Assembly (NCBI GenBank): GCA_948474755.1
Contig: CAOLHI010000025.1
Span: forward strand, 462,001-526,000
Direction of reading: 5' to 3'
Origin: Ctenosaura bakeri
Taxonomy: Eukaryota > Chordata > Lepidosauria > Squamata > Iguanidae
Length of the DNA stretch: 64,000 bases
The notes under the pieces are model-generated. The model did no database searches. It was not told the DNA's origin and saw only the letters and a program-made list of their open reading frames with translations. Made by a program: the position numbers and the translations under genes. Positions within the stretch are counted from its first letter, which is position 1, and every line of letters begins with the position of its first letter. Below are positions 33,336 through 50,605 of this stretch, piece after piece.

Positions 33336-34057
33336 CAGTCGTTCTTAACCTAGGGTCGGCGGACTCCTGGGAGTCTGTGGAACCCTCACAGGGGGTCCGC
33401 AAAGCCCTGTTGCTGGGACATGGCAGTAAGAGGGTGAGGATGCCAAGGGAGCAGTTTCAACAAGGGAGCTGTTTCAGCACCCAGACCACCCTTCTCCATG
33501 TCCCTGACGAAAGGGACATGGCAGCAGGCATGTGTGCGTGCCCAAACTATGACCCTAAAAACCAAGGTTTCCCATTCAGTCATGGAAACCCACTGGGTGA
33601 CTTCAGGCAAGTCACATTCTCTCAGCCTCAGAGAAAGTCAAAGGCACCAGAGGTCAGTTTTCAAAGAGGAGAGAGACAGGAGAACTAGAAAGAACCTCCC
33701 TCTGTCAGTAGCACTTCGATGTTGTGGGTCTCCAAGTCACTTCTCACTTATGCCAACCCTAAGGTGAACTTATCACCGGGGGGGGCAAGATTTGTTCCAG
33801 GGGGTTAGCCTTTGCCTTCCTCTGAGGCCGAGAGAATGTGACTTGCTCAAGGTCACCCAAGGTCCAAGTGGGGATTTGAATCCTAGTCTCCAGAAACCTT
33901 TAATAAATAAATAAATAAATATCTGACTATTTAAAATACATATGGTATTTGTATAATTAAATCTAAATTTAAATATTTACATACTAAGTCTTGAGGGTCC
34001 CCGGCAACTATTTATGTTTACTGGGGGGCCCTGATAAAGAAAAGGTTAAGAAACACT
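33336..34057 (-). mobile_element. hAT non-autonomous element carrying a SINE, copy 1
   Basis: Ends cagtcgttcttaacc and aggttaagaaacact. Flanks ggaatggt (33328-33335) and ggaatagt (34058-34065) match at 7 of 8 bases. The interior includes a tRNA/MIR-like SINE (33720-33905, antisense). The SINE joins the hAT through ctccagaaacctt, the same junction as in the copy at 49112. A second SINE-like piece (33541-33660) lies in the opposite sense. Confidence 0.75.
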
Positions 34058-34630
34058 GGAATAGTCTACAATTGGTTTCATTGGGTTAAACATTATAACT
34101 TTTTCTAGCGTTATTTTGAACCTGTCTTTCTTTGTACCTGTTTCTTTACACATATTATGAGCTGCCTTGAGTCCCATTTCTGAAAACAAGGTGAGATATC
34201 TGTTAAACAAATAAACAAGGAGGAGACTGAAGATGGGGAAAACATCAGGCTTGCTCGGGCTATTCTTTTGGCAGTGAAAGATTCTGACAAAGGAATTCTC
34301 GCTGCCCTCCTCACAAAGAATCCGTGCTAGACGGGCTAATTTGGAAACCATCTTTGTCCTCTTCGATCATCAACTCAGTTCTCTCTTTTCTATTTCCAAG
34401 TCACTCAAAGGTACTCCAAGCTCCCAGCTTCATAGCTTCATACCACCTTCAGATCTGCTTGCAAAGGGAAATTAAATCCGTCTGACTTAAAGCGCCCTTG
34501 GCAAAAGGAGGAGGGCCCCCTTTGGATCAACAAAGCGGAGCCGAAGGATGCAGGGCATTTTCAACACAAGAGGCTGGATGCAACATTGAGATCACTTTTA
34601 CTTACAGTTGTGGTTGCTGCTGCAGTTGTT

Positions 34631-34951
34631 ACATACCCTCCCACATTGCACAGATGAAAAGTAGGACCCATGCGACCAAGCATCATCAGAGTGTGGTCCA
34701 AATGGCAAAAGTTATGAATGAGGAAGGTCACACAAGCTAGGAGAGGTTGCAGCAGTTTGCTTTTGCCCAAGCCGACTGGGAAGGGCAAGACTCCTTCCCC
34801 TCCTCTCCCCTCTCCCCTGCTAAATGAGTGCAAAAAAATTATTTAAATTTGCAGCAATTTAAATAAACTCAAGACAAAGGGGGGAAAGTGGGTGGAGGAG
34901 TAACTGGGAACTTTTCAACACAGCTGAAATCAGGACAGTCGGAAGATATGG
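34631..34951 (+). mobile_element. U1 repeat, most complete copy
   Basis: From cataccctcccacattgca to ggacagtcggaagatatgg. The ends are loosely inverted. The body contains catcatcagagtgtggtcc, ggcaaaagttatgaatgagg and agacaaaggggggaaag. Confidence 0.7.
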
Positions 34952-34954
34952 TAT

Positions 34955-35110
34955 CCCAGCATTTTCTTGGCACTGTTTGTTCAGAGGAGGTTTGCCATTG
35001 CCCTCCTCTGAGGCTGAGAGTGTGTGATGTGCCCATGGTCACCCAGTGGGTTTCCATGGCCAAATGGAGATTCAAACCGTGTCCCCTTGAATCCTAATCC
35101 AAGACTCAAA
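34955..35110 (-). mobile_element. tRNA-headed MIR-like SINE
   Basis: tgttcagaggaggtttgcca, gaggctgagagtgtgtga, cacccagtgggtttccatgg. Confidence 0.72.
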
Positions 35111-35291
35111 GAACAACACCATGGTGATGATTCAAGCCCCTCAAAATGAGAGGCAAGTTGTGGGGAACCGTGGGGGCAGTAAAAATTACTTGGGGGGCCA
35201 CATGCATCCTGTAGGCTTAAGCAACCCCTTCTCATGGTTTAGTTCAATATGGAGAGGTCCAGATTTATACCTCAAAACTGGCTCCATCCAC

Positions 35292-36711
35292 CCGTGATGT
35301 AGACTCAAGTCAATTGACTCAGACGCAAGTCAGAATTGAGTCTCTTCAGTGGCTTGACTACTCGACTCAGCAATAAATGGTGCACTGACTCAACTTGACT
35401 CACGACTTGTATATTTTTAGTGGCCGACTTGCTGCCCTTGGTTTCAGTATCGTAACACACTCATCCAGAAACTGTATGACTTTGAGCAATGCTTCCATCC
35501 CTTTTTGTCTACTGTCCCATGATGACCTGTCTCAAGCCCAAAGCGTGGACACATTTCTCAGAAGGGAACAGCAAACTGGTTAGGCAACGGGCTCGAGGTA
35601 AGGTTGAGGTCTGCTCAGCAGTCTGTCTCCACTGGATATCAGGGGAACCTTCTAAAACTTTTCCTAAGAGCAGAAAGCAAGACTCACCCCAAGAGCACAG
35701 GGTGTGCTTCTCAGAGCGTGGCTACGGGCCCCAAAAACATTGCTGCCCGGGGCAAACTACTTCCATCGCCCCCACATTCTTCCCCAACTGAGAACAATCC
35801 TATCCTCCACTTCTGAAATATCCTCCAGCTTCAGAAATGGGAAGTAAGAAGGATCCTATTCCCCACTTCCAAAGCCACAGACTCTTTTCCGCCCATTGAC
35901 ACAAAAGCCTCCAGCTTCAGGAAGGGGGAGCGAGAAGGATCCTATGCCCTACTTCCAAAGCTCCAGATGGCAAAATCCCAAATATGGAGGGCCAACTCTA
36001 CTTAAATGGTTAAAAGTGACTTTATTGGACTCTGTCCAGAAATCCTGGAATAGAGGTTGGGGTATAAAGTTGGCTCCCAGACTTGAAATGTGACTTGAAA
36101 GTATCTTGCATGCAGTTCAAGGGTACAGAAGTAAGCCCTGGAATTCATTCTTAGGTGCAGGTAGAAAAATGAACTCTTGCACCAGAAAGTAAGAAAGTGT
36201 GATCCTCACACTTCAGGGGGATTCTGAGGCTTACCCAATAGGTTTGAGCTCAGTCAGATTCTATTTTAGAAAGTTAGCACTGATGGAATAGAAGAATAGA
36301 TAGCCATGTTTAAATATTTGAAGGGATGTCATGTCAAGGAGGGAGCGGGCTTGTTTTCTGCTGCTACAGAGACCAGGACAAGGAGCAATGGATTCAAGCT
36401 GCAGGAAAGGAGATTATTCCACCTGAACCTCAGGAAGAACTTCCTGACGGTCAGGGCTGTCTGGCAGTGGAAGATGCTGTCTCCATGGAGTGTAGTGGAG
36501 TCACCTTCCTTGGAGGTTTTTAAGCAGAGGCTGGATGGCCATCTGTCAGGAGTGCTTTGAGGGTGTTCCTGCATGGCAGGGGGTTGGACTGGATGGCCCC
36601 TGGGGTCTCTTCCAACTCTACATTTCTATGATTCTATGATTCTATGACCTGAGACTTGAAGGTAGAAACTCGAGACTTCACTTTGTGTAAAAGGTTTAAA
36701 TACATTGCCGT
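35292..36711 (+). mobile_element. hAT-like element rich in aagtc repeats, copy 3, interrupted
   Basis: Left part 35292-36108 (gtgatgtagactcaagtc ... gacttgaaagtatcttgca). The right end is at 36649-36711 (gagacttgaaggtagaaac ... taaatacattgcc). Between them lie about 190 bp of unassigned DNA and a CR1 copy. Confidence 0.65.
36301..36648 (+). mobile_element. CR1 3' fragment inside the hAT-like element
   Basis: From gccatgtttaaatatttgaa to the terminal repeat attctatgattctatga. Truncated at the same place as several other copies in the window. Confidence 0.88.
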
Positions 36712-37599
36712 CATTCACGGCCTTGCCTGTGACCATGAACTCTTCATGGCCTCTGCAACCACCTCTCCCCCATCTTCATGCAATGTGAGCTTTAAAAATG
36801 TCAGTAGCTGAAACCTAAGATGAGTCTGGCTGCACATGGGGTGGCAACCTGCTCTGAGCCTACGACACAGGGCTGAGTTTTCATCTAGCTCTTATATCCT
36901 CCTTAGGCAGGGAGGCATCAAAAGGAGTCATCTTGAGGTTGCCTGATCCAATTAAGCAGGGACAATGGAGGGGTAGGAGAGACCCACGGGATTATTGGGG
37001 TGCAGCTGATGGCTCAAAGGGATTGCAATACCAGAATGACAACTCCTGATTCAAGATGGACAGTGTAATTATTGCAATTAAGATACTTGGATACATTCCC
37101 ATGATGCAACCTAGGGTGCATAACAGCTGTGGAGTTATCGATGCTCTGATATGAAGGACTCCTGTTTAAAAGGAAAATTAAAAAATTCTTGTATGTTTAT
37201 AGTCAGAGCCTGAATAAAGCAGTTCTTGGGAATGTAATTTTTTGGACTACAGTGCCCAGAATCCTGCGGCCATTGGCTACATCCAAAAAGTAACTATTGA
37301 TTGATTCTATGCTGCCTTTTCTCCCAAGATGGAACCCAAAGTAGCTTCCTGCTCTGGAATAGACACCCCCCTGAGGTGGGTTATATTAAGAAAATACAAC
37401 ATACCTCTAACTACCCACAATCTTTTGCTTCCCCTGGGCGGGATTCAGCTATATTCATAGAGGTTAGGATAGTACAACATGTCAAAAAGCAGAGCCACTG
37501 ATGCGAAAAGAAGGGAAACCTCATACTGATCAATAGCACCAAGACACACCCTATCCATTTCGCAAAGGAAAATGTCACTTTTCACACCACATAGGGGAG
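36712..37599. other. Unassigned stretch
   Basis: A short MITE-like piece at 37230-37270 (ttggactacagtgcccagaa) is the only repeat noted. Confidence 0.35.
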
Positions 37600-37845
37600 C
37601 TTCCATACTCCCCAACATTTTAGAGATGAAAACCAGGACAAATGTGGTCAAAATGGCAAAGGTACCAAAGAGCTTATCAGATCATAATGCGATTTTGCTG
37701 TCTCTAAAAATGGCCACGGTTATTCATGAGGAAGAACACACCAGCTACGAAAGGCTGCAGCAGTCTCCTTTTGCCTGAGCCTACTGGGAAGGGAAAGATT
37801 GTGTTCATCCCCTCCTCTCCCCTCTCCTAGCTGAGTTACACTTAG
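37600..37845 (+). mobile_element. U1 repeat, 5' two thirds with an internal insertion
   Basis: catactccccaacattttag and gatgaaaaccaggaca, then a short unrelated insert, then gaggaagaacacaccagcta and cctgagcctactgggaag. Confidence 0.62.
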
Positions 37846-37865
37846 GCAGAAAAAATGGAATGCAC

Positions 37866-38106
37866 AAATATAGGATGGGGGACACGCGGCTGGATAACAG
37901 TACGTGTGAAAGGGATCTAGGAGTCTTGGTGGATCACAAGCTGAACATGAGTCAGCCGTGTGATGCAGCAGCCAAGAAAGCCAACACAATTCTTAGTTGC
38001 ATCAATAGGAGTCTGGTGTCTAGATTGAGGGAGGTAATGGTACCACTCTATTCTGCTTTCGTTAGATCTCATGAGGAATACTGTGTCCAGTTCTAGGTAT
38101 CTCATT
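37866..38106 (+). mobile_element. CR1 fragment
   Basis: The frame gives [20 protein letters not shown] and [20 protein letters not shown]. It stops inside ccagttctaggtatctcatt and is followed by the composite CR1. Confidence 0.82.
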
Positions 38107-38666
38107 TCAAATTTGGGTCCATTTACTGGAAAGATTAAAATGCTCATGACTGATTGTTGTTTCTAACAGCAAATTTGGATCCATTTGCCCTCTTGCATAA
38201 AGACAGTCCTGTTCGTCCAATGTAGGGTGCAGACAAGCATTGCTAGATCGGGGAAAGGAATAGTATCACTCTGTTCTACTTTGGTTAGGCCTCATTTGGA
38301 ATACTGTGTCCAATTCTGGGTATCTCATTTCAAGAAGAGTACATGATAGCCATGTTTAAATATTTGAAGGGATGTCATGTCGAGGAGGGAGCGGGCTTGT
38401 TTTCCGCTGCTCCAGAGACTAGGACAAGGAGCAATGGATTCAAGTTGCAGGAAAGGAGATTCCACCTGAACCTCTGGAAAAATTTCTTGATGGTCAGAGC
38501 TGTCCAGCAGTGGAATCTGCTGCCTCCATGGAGTGTGGCGGAGTCTCCTTCTTTGGAGGTTTTAAGGAGAGGCTGGATGGCCATCTGTTGTGTTCTTGCA
38601 TAGCAGGGGGTTGGACTGGATGGCCTCTGGGGTCTCTTCCAACCCTAGGATTCTATGATTCTATGA
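38107..38666 (+). mobile_element. Composite CR1 with an unusual 5' head
   Basis: The head (aagattaaaatgctcatgac, gtttctaacagcaaatttgg, aagacagtcctgttcgtcc) is joined to CR1 at gctagatcggggaaagg, followed by normal CR1 to gattctatgattctatga. The same head-CR1 junction occurs at 60800-60985. About 60 bp of normal CR1 (around gaagagt at 38335) is missing. Confidence 0.65.
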
Positions 38667-38896
38667 CGAGGATGAGGATGATATTTCAAATAAGTTTTCT
38701 TTCTGCCTTTCTTCGCTGTCCAGCTTTCATACCCGTACACAGAAACTGGAAATACCATGGCACAGACAATCCTGACTTTGGTCTCCAATGCAAGAATTTT
38801 ACACTTGACACAGCTCCTCGTGATCCGGTAAAACTGCTTGGTTCTGTTTCACGTGTATCCATGGTAAGGCACATTGCCCTCACCTCGTGATGCCCT

Positions 38897-39058
38897 GGCC
38901 ATTTCCGCACGAGACTGTTAGAGGGCTATTATTCCACTTTCAACATCTTATAGAATCCTGGGGTTTGCAGTTTAGGGAGGGGCTTTTGCAAATCCCAGGA
39001 TTGCATAGGTTGTTGAAAGTGGAATAATAGCACTATAACAGTCTAGTGCTGAAATGGC
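38897..39058. mobile_element. MITE-P copy, intermediate type
   Basis: Termini ggccatttccgcac and gtgctgaaatggc. The short centre ttagggaggggcttttgcaa is neither full type A nor type B. Confidence 0.8.
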
Positions 39059-39446
39059 ACACTTCCCCATGCCTAAAGAGAGAATCGAACATTTTTAACT
39101 CCGATGAATCCCACAGTGTTGGTTTCAGCCCAGTGTTCCAGCCTGCCGAGACTGTTTGAACCTGTTGCGTGAGAAGACACCCCTGTGTTCCACATATTAA
39201 AAAAAAAATTCCCTACTGGAGCAGCCAAATGTCCATTGGATCAGATTTGTCCCCTGATTGCACAGGAGGCATCCAGTTTGAGACATAACTCAAGGCAGAT
39301 TATGATATAACATGTTCTAGTCAAAGAAGCATGCATATAGACAGAAAAGGAGGGAGGGAGTGGGGAGAGGGAACACAGAGACAGAACACTTTTTTGTTAC
39401 TGGAAACGAGAGACAGAGAGAGAGATCTCAAACACTGTGGCCACTT
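39059..39446. other. Unassigned stretch
   Basis: No exon or repeat family was recognised. Confidence 0.35.
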
Positions 39447-39682
39447 TATTTTTTTTATTTTTATTTTATTTATATCCCGCCTCTCCATATGGATCAAGGT
39501 GGTGAACAACTTACAAATAGTATGTATTTCGAAACATTTCTATACATGCCCCCAACAAGCTGGGTACTCATTTTACCGACCTGCGGAAGGATGGAAGGCT
39601 GAGTCAACCTTGGAGCCGGGCAGGATCGAATTCACAACCTTGTGGCTTGCAGTACTGGCATTGAACCACTGTGCCACCACGG
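39447..39682 (-). mobile_element. Sauria-type SINE, antisense
   Basis: tatcccgcctctccatatgg, acaagctgggtactcatttt, cggaaggatggaaggctgag, and the tRNA head complement ending actgtgccaccac. Confidence 0.88.
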
Positions 39683-39687
39683 CTACT

Positions 39688-39808
39688 GAGACCAAAGAAC
39701 TCTCTGGCTGAGAACTCTAAATGCTTCTCCCTAAACTGCAAACCCCAGGTTCCATAGGATCCTGAAAGCGGAATAGTAGCACTATAACAGTGTAGTGCGG
39801 AAATGACC
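39688..39808. mobile_element. MITE-P type B right half
   Basis: Begins in the middle (gagaccaaagaactctctgg) and is complete to gtgcggaaatgacc. The left half is replaced by the Sauria SINE. Confidence 0.72.
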
Positions 39809-40604
39809 TGAGAAATAACAGGGTTTCTAAAAAAAAGCATCAGACTGCAGAAGCGGTCAACGGCGTGCTGTGCTGCCCTCTGTAGGCACATAGCAACTAC
39901 TACATCTAGAACGCAATTTTGTCGTAAAAGAACGGAACTAAAATCTAAAATCTACCAAGCCTTGATACTTTTCTTGGGCAACCAAAATGCACAAAATGCA
40001 CCATGCAAGTTTTTGAAGCTCCACTGGTTTCTCCATCAGGCAAAAGATGTTTAAAAATCATACAGGGGAAGAAAAAGTTCCAGTTTTGGAGTCACAGGAC
40101 TACATTTTATACCTGTTGTGTTGTAGTTCAGTTGTCCGAACTGAGCTCAGTGCAGGCAGAGGCCGATTCCCTCTTAGCTACGTGGGGACCACGACAAAGG
40201 ACAGTGAAATGTTAACTCTGTTAGTAGCAGTAAAGTAACTTGGAGTTATCACAAAAAGTGTTTCCTTTAGAGGTTCTACAAGACTCTGCTGCCACAACAG
40301 ATTAATGCCACTGAATCAGAACAGAGGGTACATTCCAAGAATAATGTATTCTTTGGGAAGCATTATTGTTTAAACTTTATGCAACGCTCTTCTCTTTTGC
40401 TCTTACCCAGAGGCCAAAATCTTGGGTAAAGAGGATGCATTTGAATGTCACAATCAGCCGTGGAGTGGAATGCTATGCTTCTCATGTTGTCAATCCTCCA
40501 AAGGAAGCCAAAGCGGACTGGCAGAAACACTGAAGGGGACCATTCTTGTGCAAGGAGGTGAAGCAAACGCTGTAACATTTTGTTGTAGGCATTTGACTGT
40601 AGAT
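39809..40604. other. Unassigned stretch
   Basis: No exon was recognised. The target duplication of the following hAT lies at its end (40597-40604). Confidence 0.4.
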
Positions 40605-41301
40605 CAGTGGTTCTCAACCTTCCTAATGCCACGACCCTTTAATATAGTTCCTCATGTTGTGGTGACCCCCAACCATAAAATTATTTATTATTTACAATGC
40701 TTCCCCCCGGCAAAGGCCGCCTCGCTGGCCAGGAACAGGGGGGACGGGCGGGGAGGGAAAGAAAAGCTGTGCATCTCCCCCGGGGGAAAAACTCCAAGAA
40801 CCCCCTCCCCGGGGTGTGCTTCTGCTTCGCTCTCATTTCCGCTGGGGGGGGGCAGTGTGGGAAAAGTTTCCAGAGTGTCGACCCTGGCCGGGGGGGGAGG
40901 AATCCCAGCACCTTTGTCTTTTGTGCCGGGTGCAGCTTGCCCCCCCCCAGAAAAGCGCCGCCTTGCGGCCCCCTGGCCCTTCCGCAGTGCCCCCCTCCGT
41001 GGCGAGTGGGGCAGGGGCCGTGGCAAGGAGGGGGCCTGCCCCCGTGCTGCTGCCGCCCTCCCCAAACTGGCTCATCAGACGGGAGGTTCTCCCGGTAGCA
41101 GAGAAGGGGAGCGATTTCAGTCCCTTCTGAACAGGGGGCAGGAGGACGCGAGCGCGTGGCTCATGCTTGCGCACCACCACCGAGGAGGGAATGGAGCCTA
41201 AGACCATCAGAAATACGTATTTTCCAATGGTCTTAGGCGACCCCTGTGAAACAGTCGTTCGACCCCCAAAGGGGTTGCGACCCACAGGTTGAGAACCGCT
41301 G
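40605..41301 (+). mobile_element. hAT non-autonomous element with GC-rich cargo, copy 1
   Basis: Ends cagtggttctcaacct and aggttgagaaccgctg. Perfect 8-bp target duplication ctgtagat at 40597-40604 and 41302-41309. The terminal 60-100 bp resemble known Charlie-type hAT elements (aatgccacgaccctttaata, tccaatggtcttaggcgacc). The centre is an about 500-bp GC- and CpG-rich block shared with the other two copies. The open frame of 259 codons follows from low stop content and is broken differently in the other copies. Confidence 0.92.
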
Positions 41302-42413
41302 CTGTAGATACACTTTTAAATGACTTCATCCTCCAGTAGGGAAGGATTTGGAAGTCTTGTTCCATCACTGACTGCTGCTGTTTCAGTGGGATTTCTGGGC
41401 TGAATTTAAGGCTTAATTTAGGGATGATCAGTGCTTGGGCAAAATTACCTTTTTAATTTAGACTAGAATACATAGGCAGTATGGCGAATGGACTACACCT
41501 CTTAGAGTTCCACCAGTATGGCTAAAGGAACTGTCCCAAGGATACCTAAGAGATAATTTCTATGATTACCACTGTAGTTTATTTCTGGTCTTCCAAAATA
41601 AAGCCTCTCCAACAATTGTGGCAAACTGTGCTCCCATTATCCCTTATCAACATGGTAATTGATGCTCCCACGGTAGCAATTCCCAAAGGGACAAAAGGCC
41701 CTGTTAGTGTAACGCGGCTAAAACAACAAAATCCTCGCAGATTTATTATAGTTATGTACACTCTCTGAGCTTCTCCATGAATGGTCGTAACACCGAGATG
41801 TGATCGAAGAAAGATACATAACCATCACTCCAGATTTTTATTTCACTGATGGAAATGTGGGAAAATGGATGCAGACTTCAACCACATCAACCACTCCTTG
41901 CTTTTGGCCATCAGCACACTGCTAATCCCTTGTAATATAAATTGGCGCAACCAGATTAACTGTGCATTTCTTGTTTCTGCAGTGTAAGTGGATGTGCTGA
42001 TTTAAAACCAGGGAAGAATCCTTGGATCCACACAAGGGTGGGCAAACTGTACCCTCCGTGGATGTTTTTGTGACCCCAAAAGGGCAAATTCACCTTTTAA
42101 ATGTTACTGTCCAATCCACCTTTTATATAAGTTACAGTGTCCTCCCTCCCTGATAATGCAGTTTTAACACAAAAAAGGACCCATTTTAGCAAAACCAGAA
42201 ATAGATTTCTGGCCACTGCCAGGTTAGTGTGTTTGTGTGTTGGCATTTTTAGGAGCCTGTCCAGCCCCTGTGCAGCAGAAAACCACCACCACCCCGGACC
42301 TGCTGCAATTTCCTACCTCTGATCTGTACTTTGTGACAGTGTAGCTTGATGTACTATTAGTAAGCAGCTTTGTGGCAATGACACATCTTGTTTTCAGTAG
42401 ATACATCAACATA
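41302..42413. other. LYRM9 downstream flank
   Basis: No exon was recognised. A short MITE-like fragment near 41485-41530 (actacacctcttagagttcc). Confidence 0.35.
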
Positions 42414-42419
42414 TTTATT
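42414..42419 (-). terminator. LYRM9: Candidate LYRM9 polyadenylation signal
   Basis: tttatt on the plus strand is aataaa on the minus strand, followed by a GU-rich stretch (tgttgatgtatc). It would give a 3'UTR of about 390 nt. It is the first clear signal noted downstream of the stop, but was not checked against transcripts. Confidence 0.4.
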
Positions 42420-42790
42420 AGTGGTTTCTGATCTATGGATCACCCAGTTTTAGTGAATTTTAGCAGCTCGGCACTATATTCATCATAAGGTTCTAAAGAG
42501 AGTCTTCAAAACACCCGAAGGGCAGGTCCCTCTGTTTTGAGTAGAAAAAAAGTGATTTCTTTGCTAATGGGGTCCAACATTCAAATCTTGAATCAAAGGT
42601 TGCTCTTGGTAAGACCCCACTCAGACAGGTGACCAACGAAGACAGATTTATGCAATGGATACGGTCAAGGCAGAGCTTATCACCTTCATCTTTACAATCC
42701 GCAACGCCAAGGCACGGCTGCCATTCCAAACTGGATTTATCACCCCGATCGGTTCAAGAAATGATTTCTCTTCCCAGCCAGTGCCTCACT

Positions 42791-47961
<5,171 letters not shown>

Positions 47962-48138
47962 TCAGCTACTCAAGGAAATAGAAATAAATAAATAAATAAA
48001 TACGGCACAAAGAAACCATTCAAGGCCTGCCATATCACCCAAGAAACCCAAATTGAGGTGGGGAGAGCATGACTTTTAACCCCAAGTAAGAATAACTCAC
48101 ATTTCAAAGGAACGTGCATTCCAGGGACAGTTTAGCAG

Positions 48139-48340
48139 AGCCTTTCCGCACCACATTGTTATAGTCCTATCATTCCACTTTCAACATCTTGTGGAATCCT
48201 GGGGTTTGTAGTTTCCAGAGGTCAAAGAGCTCTCTGGCTGAGAACTCTAAAGGTCCTTCCCTAAACTGCAAATCCCTGGATTCCACAGGATGTTGGAAGT
48301 GGAATAAGAGCACTATAATAGTGTAGGGTGGAAACGGGCT
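48139..48340. mobile_element. MITE-P type B copy
   Basis: Termini agcctttccgcac and ggtggaaacgggct. Middle gtcaaagagctctctggctg. It lies about 190 bp upstream of the LYRM9 start codon. Confidence 0.78.
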
Positions 48341-49111
48341 AAGAAAGGAGGAAAACCATTTGTATCTGTAAATAGTCATCAACTGCTATTACTTACAGCC
48401 TCAATTTTTTTTAATTTACTAAGTACAGTGGCTACGTAGCTATCTTAATGACTAGCAGTAAAGTTTCAAGAAAAGGGCCGCCCAGCTCTGTAAGAGCCCC
48501 ATCCATTACCATGAAGGACTGGTGTGGATGATGGGAGAGAAAGAGAACACCTATGTCGTACTGCAAGATTGTCCCCTATTCAAGATTGTTCCCCATTTGG
48601 TGCAACAGTAATTTTCCTATAGAAGCAACAGAGCCTGTGAGAGTTGGGTTGGGGATAACAACTCCTAAAATCCCCCAGTCAGCATACCTAACTGTAGTCC
48701 AGAAAGTTACCTTTTCTAAGCTTTGCACTGTTTGGATATAGCAGAGAATAAACGGTGGCAACCGCCACCAACGTAATACCACGTGGAATACTTCTGTTCA
48801 CCGTTCCTTGCAGCCAGACAGTCAGTTCTGCTCTATTTCATAATACTCCATTCTATTTTCCCTTCCACCAAATCTCCGTAATTTCTCCAAGGAAAACCAC
48901 CAAATATACTGCAAGGGCAGTTTATGGGTCCCTCCAGACTCAGTTTTTTTTCCCCCCTGAAATTTTCGTGTTGTATGAGGAATTACTTCGATAAACCTTG
49001 AGCTTATTGTATCTCCTTTGATGCGCATGTGTGCGCATGTTCCATTTGGCTACCTATCTAAACAATGGTACCCATAGCCAGAACCACAAAAAGAGAAGCA
49101 ACAGTTTACGG
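48341..49111. other. Unassigned stretch upstream of LYRM9 coding exons
   Basis: A MITE-like fragment occurs at 48655-48715 (aactcctaaaatcccccagt). The LYRM9 promoter or leader exon may lie in or beyond this region but was not identified. Confidence 0.35.
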
Positions 49112-49559
49112 CCGTGGTTCTTAACCTTTTCTTTACCAGGGATCCCCCATAAATATAATTTGGGGGATCCCCAAGACTTAACATTTAAATTTGGATTTAA
49201 ATATTCAAAATTTTATTTATTTATGAAAGGTTTCTGGAGGCGAGGACTGAAATCCCCTCTCAGACACGGGGGACTTTGGGCAAAGTCACACTCTCTCAGC
49301 CTCAGAGGAAGGCAAAGGCAAAGTTCCATCAGAACAAACCTTGCAGGAAAAAAAAAAACTATGATAGGTTCACCTTAGGGTTGCTGCAACTCAGAAATGA
49401 CTTGAATGCAAGTTTAATTGTATGTACCCCTCCACACACACACTCCTACATCCCTGTTGCTGAGGAGGAGGATGGCATCCAGTTGCAGAGCTTCGTGGAC
49501 CCCCTATGAAGGCTCGACAGATCCCCAGAGGTCCACAAACCCCATATTAAGAACCACTG
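49112..49559 (+). mobile_element. hAT non-autonomous element carrying a SINE, copy 2
   Basis: Ends gtggttcttaaccttttctt and atattaagaaccactg. The SINE at 49232-49425 (gtcacactctctcagcctca ... ccttagggttgctgcaactc) is joined through gaaaggtttctggag, the same junction and orientation as in the element at 33336-34057. No clean 8-bp duplication was seen. Confidence 0.72.
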
Positions 49560-49949
49560 GTGTGGGCTAGGCTTTGACAGAGCAAGCCAATAAATCCCAG
49601 TGCACTTGGCAGCTTTGCAACCACTGGTGTAGTGGAATCCGGGCTCACGGGGTCAAAGGCTTGCAATTTTTTGATAAGCAGGGGTTATGGCATCATCTGC
49701 CCCAAACACCACTCTCCAGGCTGTCCCTCAAACTCCCTGGGGAGTAAAAATAATGCAACAACTAAACTAAATATTTTGGGGAGGTGATGCAACTGACGTT
49801 TTTGTATAACGCCGTTTTACTGCACTTTATGTTATGCACTTTTTGTCTGTAACAGGAAACTTTTTTTTAGTAACCCTGGCAATGTTGTCAAGGTAGAGGA
49901 GGGATTATGCTTCAGTCCTTATTACAGGTTATCACTGTGGAGAACTGAT
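49560..49949. other. Unassigned stretch
   Basis: No exon or repeat family was recognised. Confidence 0.35.
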
Positions 49950-50605
49950 TTGGAAAAAACAGGAATAAACATAGCCTTAGCTATCCAACATTACCTTTTA
50001 TATTGCCCTCTATATACACCTCCCAGGCACAAGTTCCTTAACTGCTTCCTCCACTCCTCTCCCCTTTCCAATAGACCACCTCTTGAGCAGATTTGTGGAC
50101 TATTAGCTGAGAACGACCCCTATGTCACTGTTATGGTTGCAAATTTTGCGTTAGCTGCAAGTAGGATAAGATCTAGATATCAAAACTATCCCCACGAACA
50201 ATACAGAGGTGATAAAAGTAATTGATCCTGGTGTTATAGAATACATAAGTGTAATTTTAAATTGTGTATTTTATATAATTTTATATGGAATTTTACATTG
50301 GATTACATTATATCATCTTGGAGATATATTTTATATTTTATATTGCTCCGATTTTTTAAAATCATTACATTGATTGTTTATTCCTTATATATTGTTCTTG
50401 TATGTTAGCTTCTATATGAGTCTATTACCATTTGTAATGTCCTATTCTGTTACTTAGATGTATTTTGTCTGACTGTGGTGAGTTGGAATGGCTTTTAGCT
50501 GAGCGATAAAGATTTATTCATTCAATATTATTACTTTTTGCTCTTCTTGTTTTTTCTCTCTTCTTTTTATAGTTAAGGAAGGCTGTAAATAAAAGTTTTA
50601 TCATT
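49950..50605 (+). mobile_element. Unclassified non-LTR retroposon 3' end (candidate)
   Basis: The 91-codon frame has HYLLYCPLYTPPRHKFL (a C-terminal finger-like block) and DPYVTVMVANFALAASRI, followed by a T/A-rich 3' region with gagttggaatggcttttagc and tgagcgataaagatttattc. It looks like the end of a LINE polyprotein and 3'UTR. Clade not assigned. Confidence 0.45.

Noticed and set aside
40422..41201. 259-codon frame as a gene
   Set aside because: It runs from unique DNA through a hAT end into GC-rich cargo. The homologous copies are frameshifted.
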